Source of the DNA: Bacteroidota bacterium
GTDB taxonomy: Bacteria > Bacteroidota > Bacteroidia > Bacteroidales > Prolixibacteraceae
Direction: 5' to 3'
Length of the DNA stretch: 60,893 nt
Assembly (NCBI GenBank): GCA_029265715.1
Contig: JAJUGZ010000012.1
Span: 1-60,893, forward strand
The notes under the pieces are model-generated. The model was not told the DNA's origin, did not search any database, and saw only the letters and a program-made list of their open reading frames with translations. The position numbers were made by a program, and so were the translations under genes. Below are positions 60,590-60,893 of the stretch, one piece after another. The first letter of the stretch is position 1; each line of letters begins with the position of its first letter.

Positions 60590-60893
60590 CTAAGTACATG
60601 ACAAAAATTTAAAAATACCAATATCATCTTGAAACAAAGCATTTAACAGCACCGAAGAGATATAAGTCAATCCATATTTGAAGAGACTTTTGGCTTTCTT
60701 GCCATGCTTCTTGACCTTGATTGGTTTGACGTATTTGTGCAAATAATCCCCAACCAGGTACGCCCAGGTAAAAGCGACGATCACTAGCGCAAACAGTTTT
60801 TCAATCCGCTCTATTTCAGTCAAGTGTGTATCTTCAATATTGAAGCCACTTGTTTTTAAAGCCCTGAACGCTGTTTCAATCTGCCAACGTTCT
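60590..60893 (-). mobile_element. IS4-like transposase, C-terminal part (runs off the window)
   Basis: The frame from the window end reads ERWQIETAFRALKTSGFNIE, then EDTHLTEIERIEKLFALVIV and on to a stop at 60590. R-WQI-E-TAFRAL-K gives the R(3)E(6)K part of the YREK signature of IS4 transposases, with the final Glu of the DDE triad. The N-terminal part is outside the window. The terminal repeats cannot be fixed from here. Confidence 0.85.

Noticed and set aside
1-60893. CRISPR arrays, prophage and a secondary-metabolite cluster
   Set aside because: No regularly spaced direct repeats, no phage structural genes and no biosynthetic core enzymes were seen.

Overview
The window comes from a Bacteroidota chromosome, most likely an anaerobic or facultative member of the Marinilabiliales/Prolixibacteraceae type. 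The evidence is a type IX secretion (T9SS) cargo protease, a PorE-like OmpA protein, an RprX/RprY-like two-component pair, type III and eukaryote-like type II glutamine synthetases, a DUF4294 protein, and promoters that fit the Bacteroidota -7 consensus TAnnTTTG. Apart from the two ends and one internal insertion-sequence fossil it reads as ordinary chromosome. I see no rRNA or tRNA gene, no CRISPR array and no prophage.

Layout. 0-1.6 kb: a 5'-truncated dihydroorotate-dehydrogenase-like remnant, then a secreted alpha/beta hydrolase. 1.7-15.4 kb: a long minus-strand block with a four-subunit ferredoxin-dependent 2-oxoacid oxidoreductase, a Crp-type regulator, an aminotransferase, flavodoxin, prephenate dehydratase, two phenylacetate-CoA ligases, two ACT-domain proteins, a sodium:solute symporter with a 60-residue partner, and a porin-like barrel. 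Read together these look like uptake, CoA activation, reductive carboxylation and transamination of aryl or branched-chain acids, or the reverse flow. 15.8-16.2 kb: a frameshifted ISAs1 transposase fossil. 16.3-19.6 kb: a T9SS-exported serine protease and a lipoprotein. 19.7-33.8 kb: housekeeping genes (SufS, a SpoU methyltransferase, arginine deiminase, ThpR, GcvP, IlvA), a membrane AraC regulator and an MprF-like protein. 34-37 kb: PorE-like protein and an isolated NifX-like/Nif11 pair. 37.3-40.1 kb: an RRM protein and a PAS/SpoIIE-phosphatase pair.

40.1-49.2 kb is rich in glutamine-synthetase genes: type II, type III, and a third type-I-like gamma-glutamyl ligase. The third is preceded by a strongly structured, unrecognised RNA-like element and followed by an APH-like kinase and a HAD phosphatase. 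49.2-60.3 kb: RprY/RprX, an acpP-fabF-rnc operon with a perfect 17-bp hairpin inside the start of rnc, purN, an M23 peptidase, a YitT protein and leuS. The right edge holds an IS66 fragment abutting an IS4-like transposase that runs off the window.

A palindromic repeat family occurs at 6.6-6.9, 29.2 and 56.2-56.3 kb, each time in the 5' region of a gene. The least explained parts are the 45.6-49.2 kb RNA/ligase/kinase/phosphatase unit, the NifX-like/Nif11 pair, the PAS/phosphatase pair, the repeat family and the rnc hairpin.
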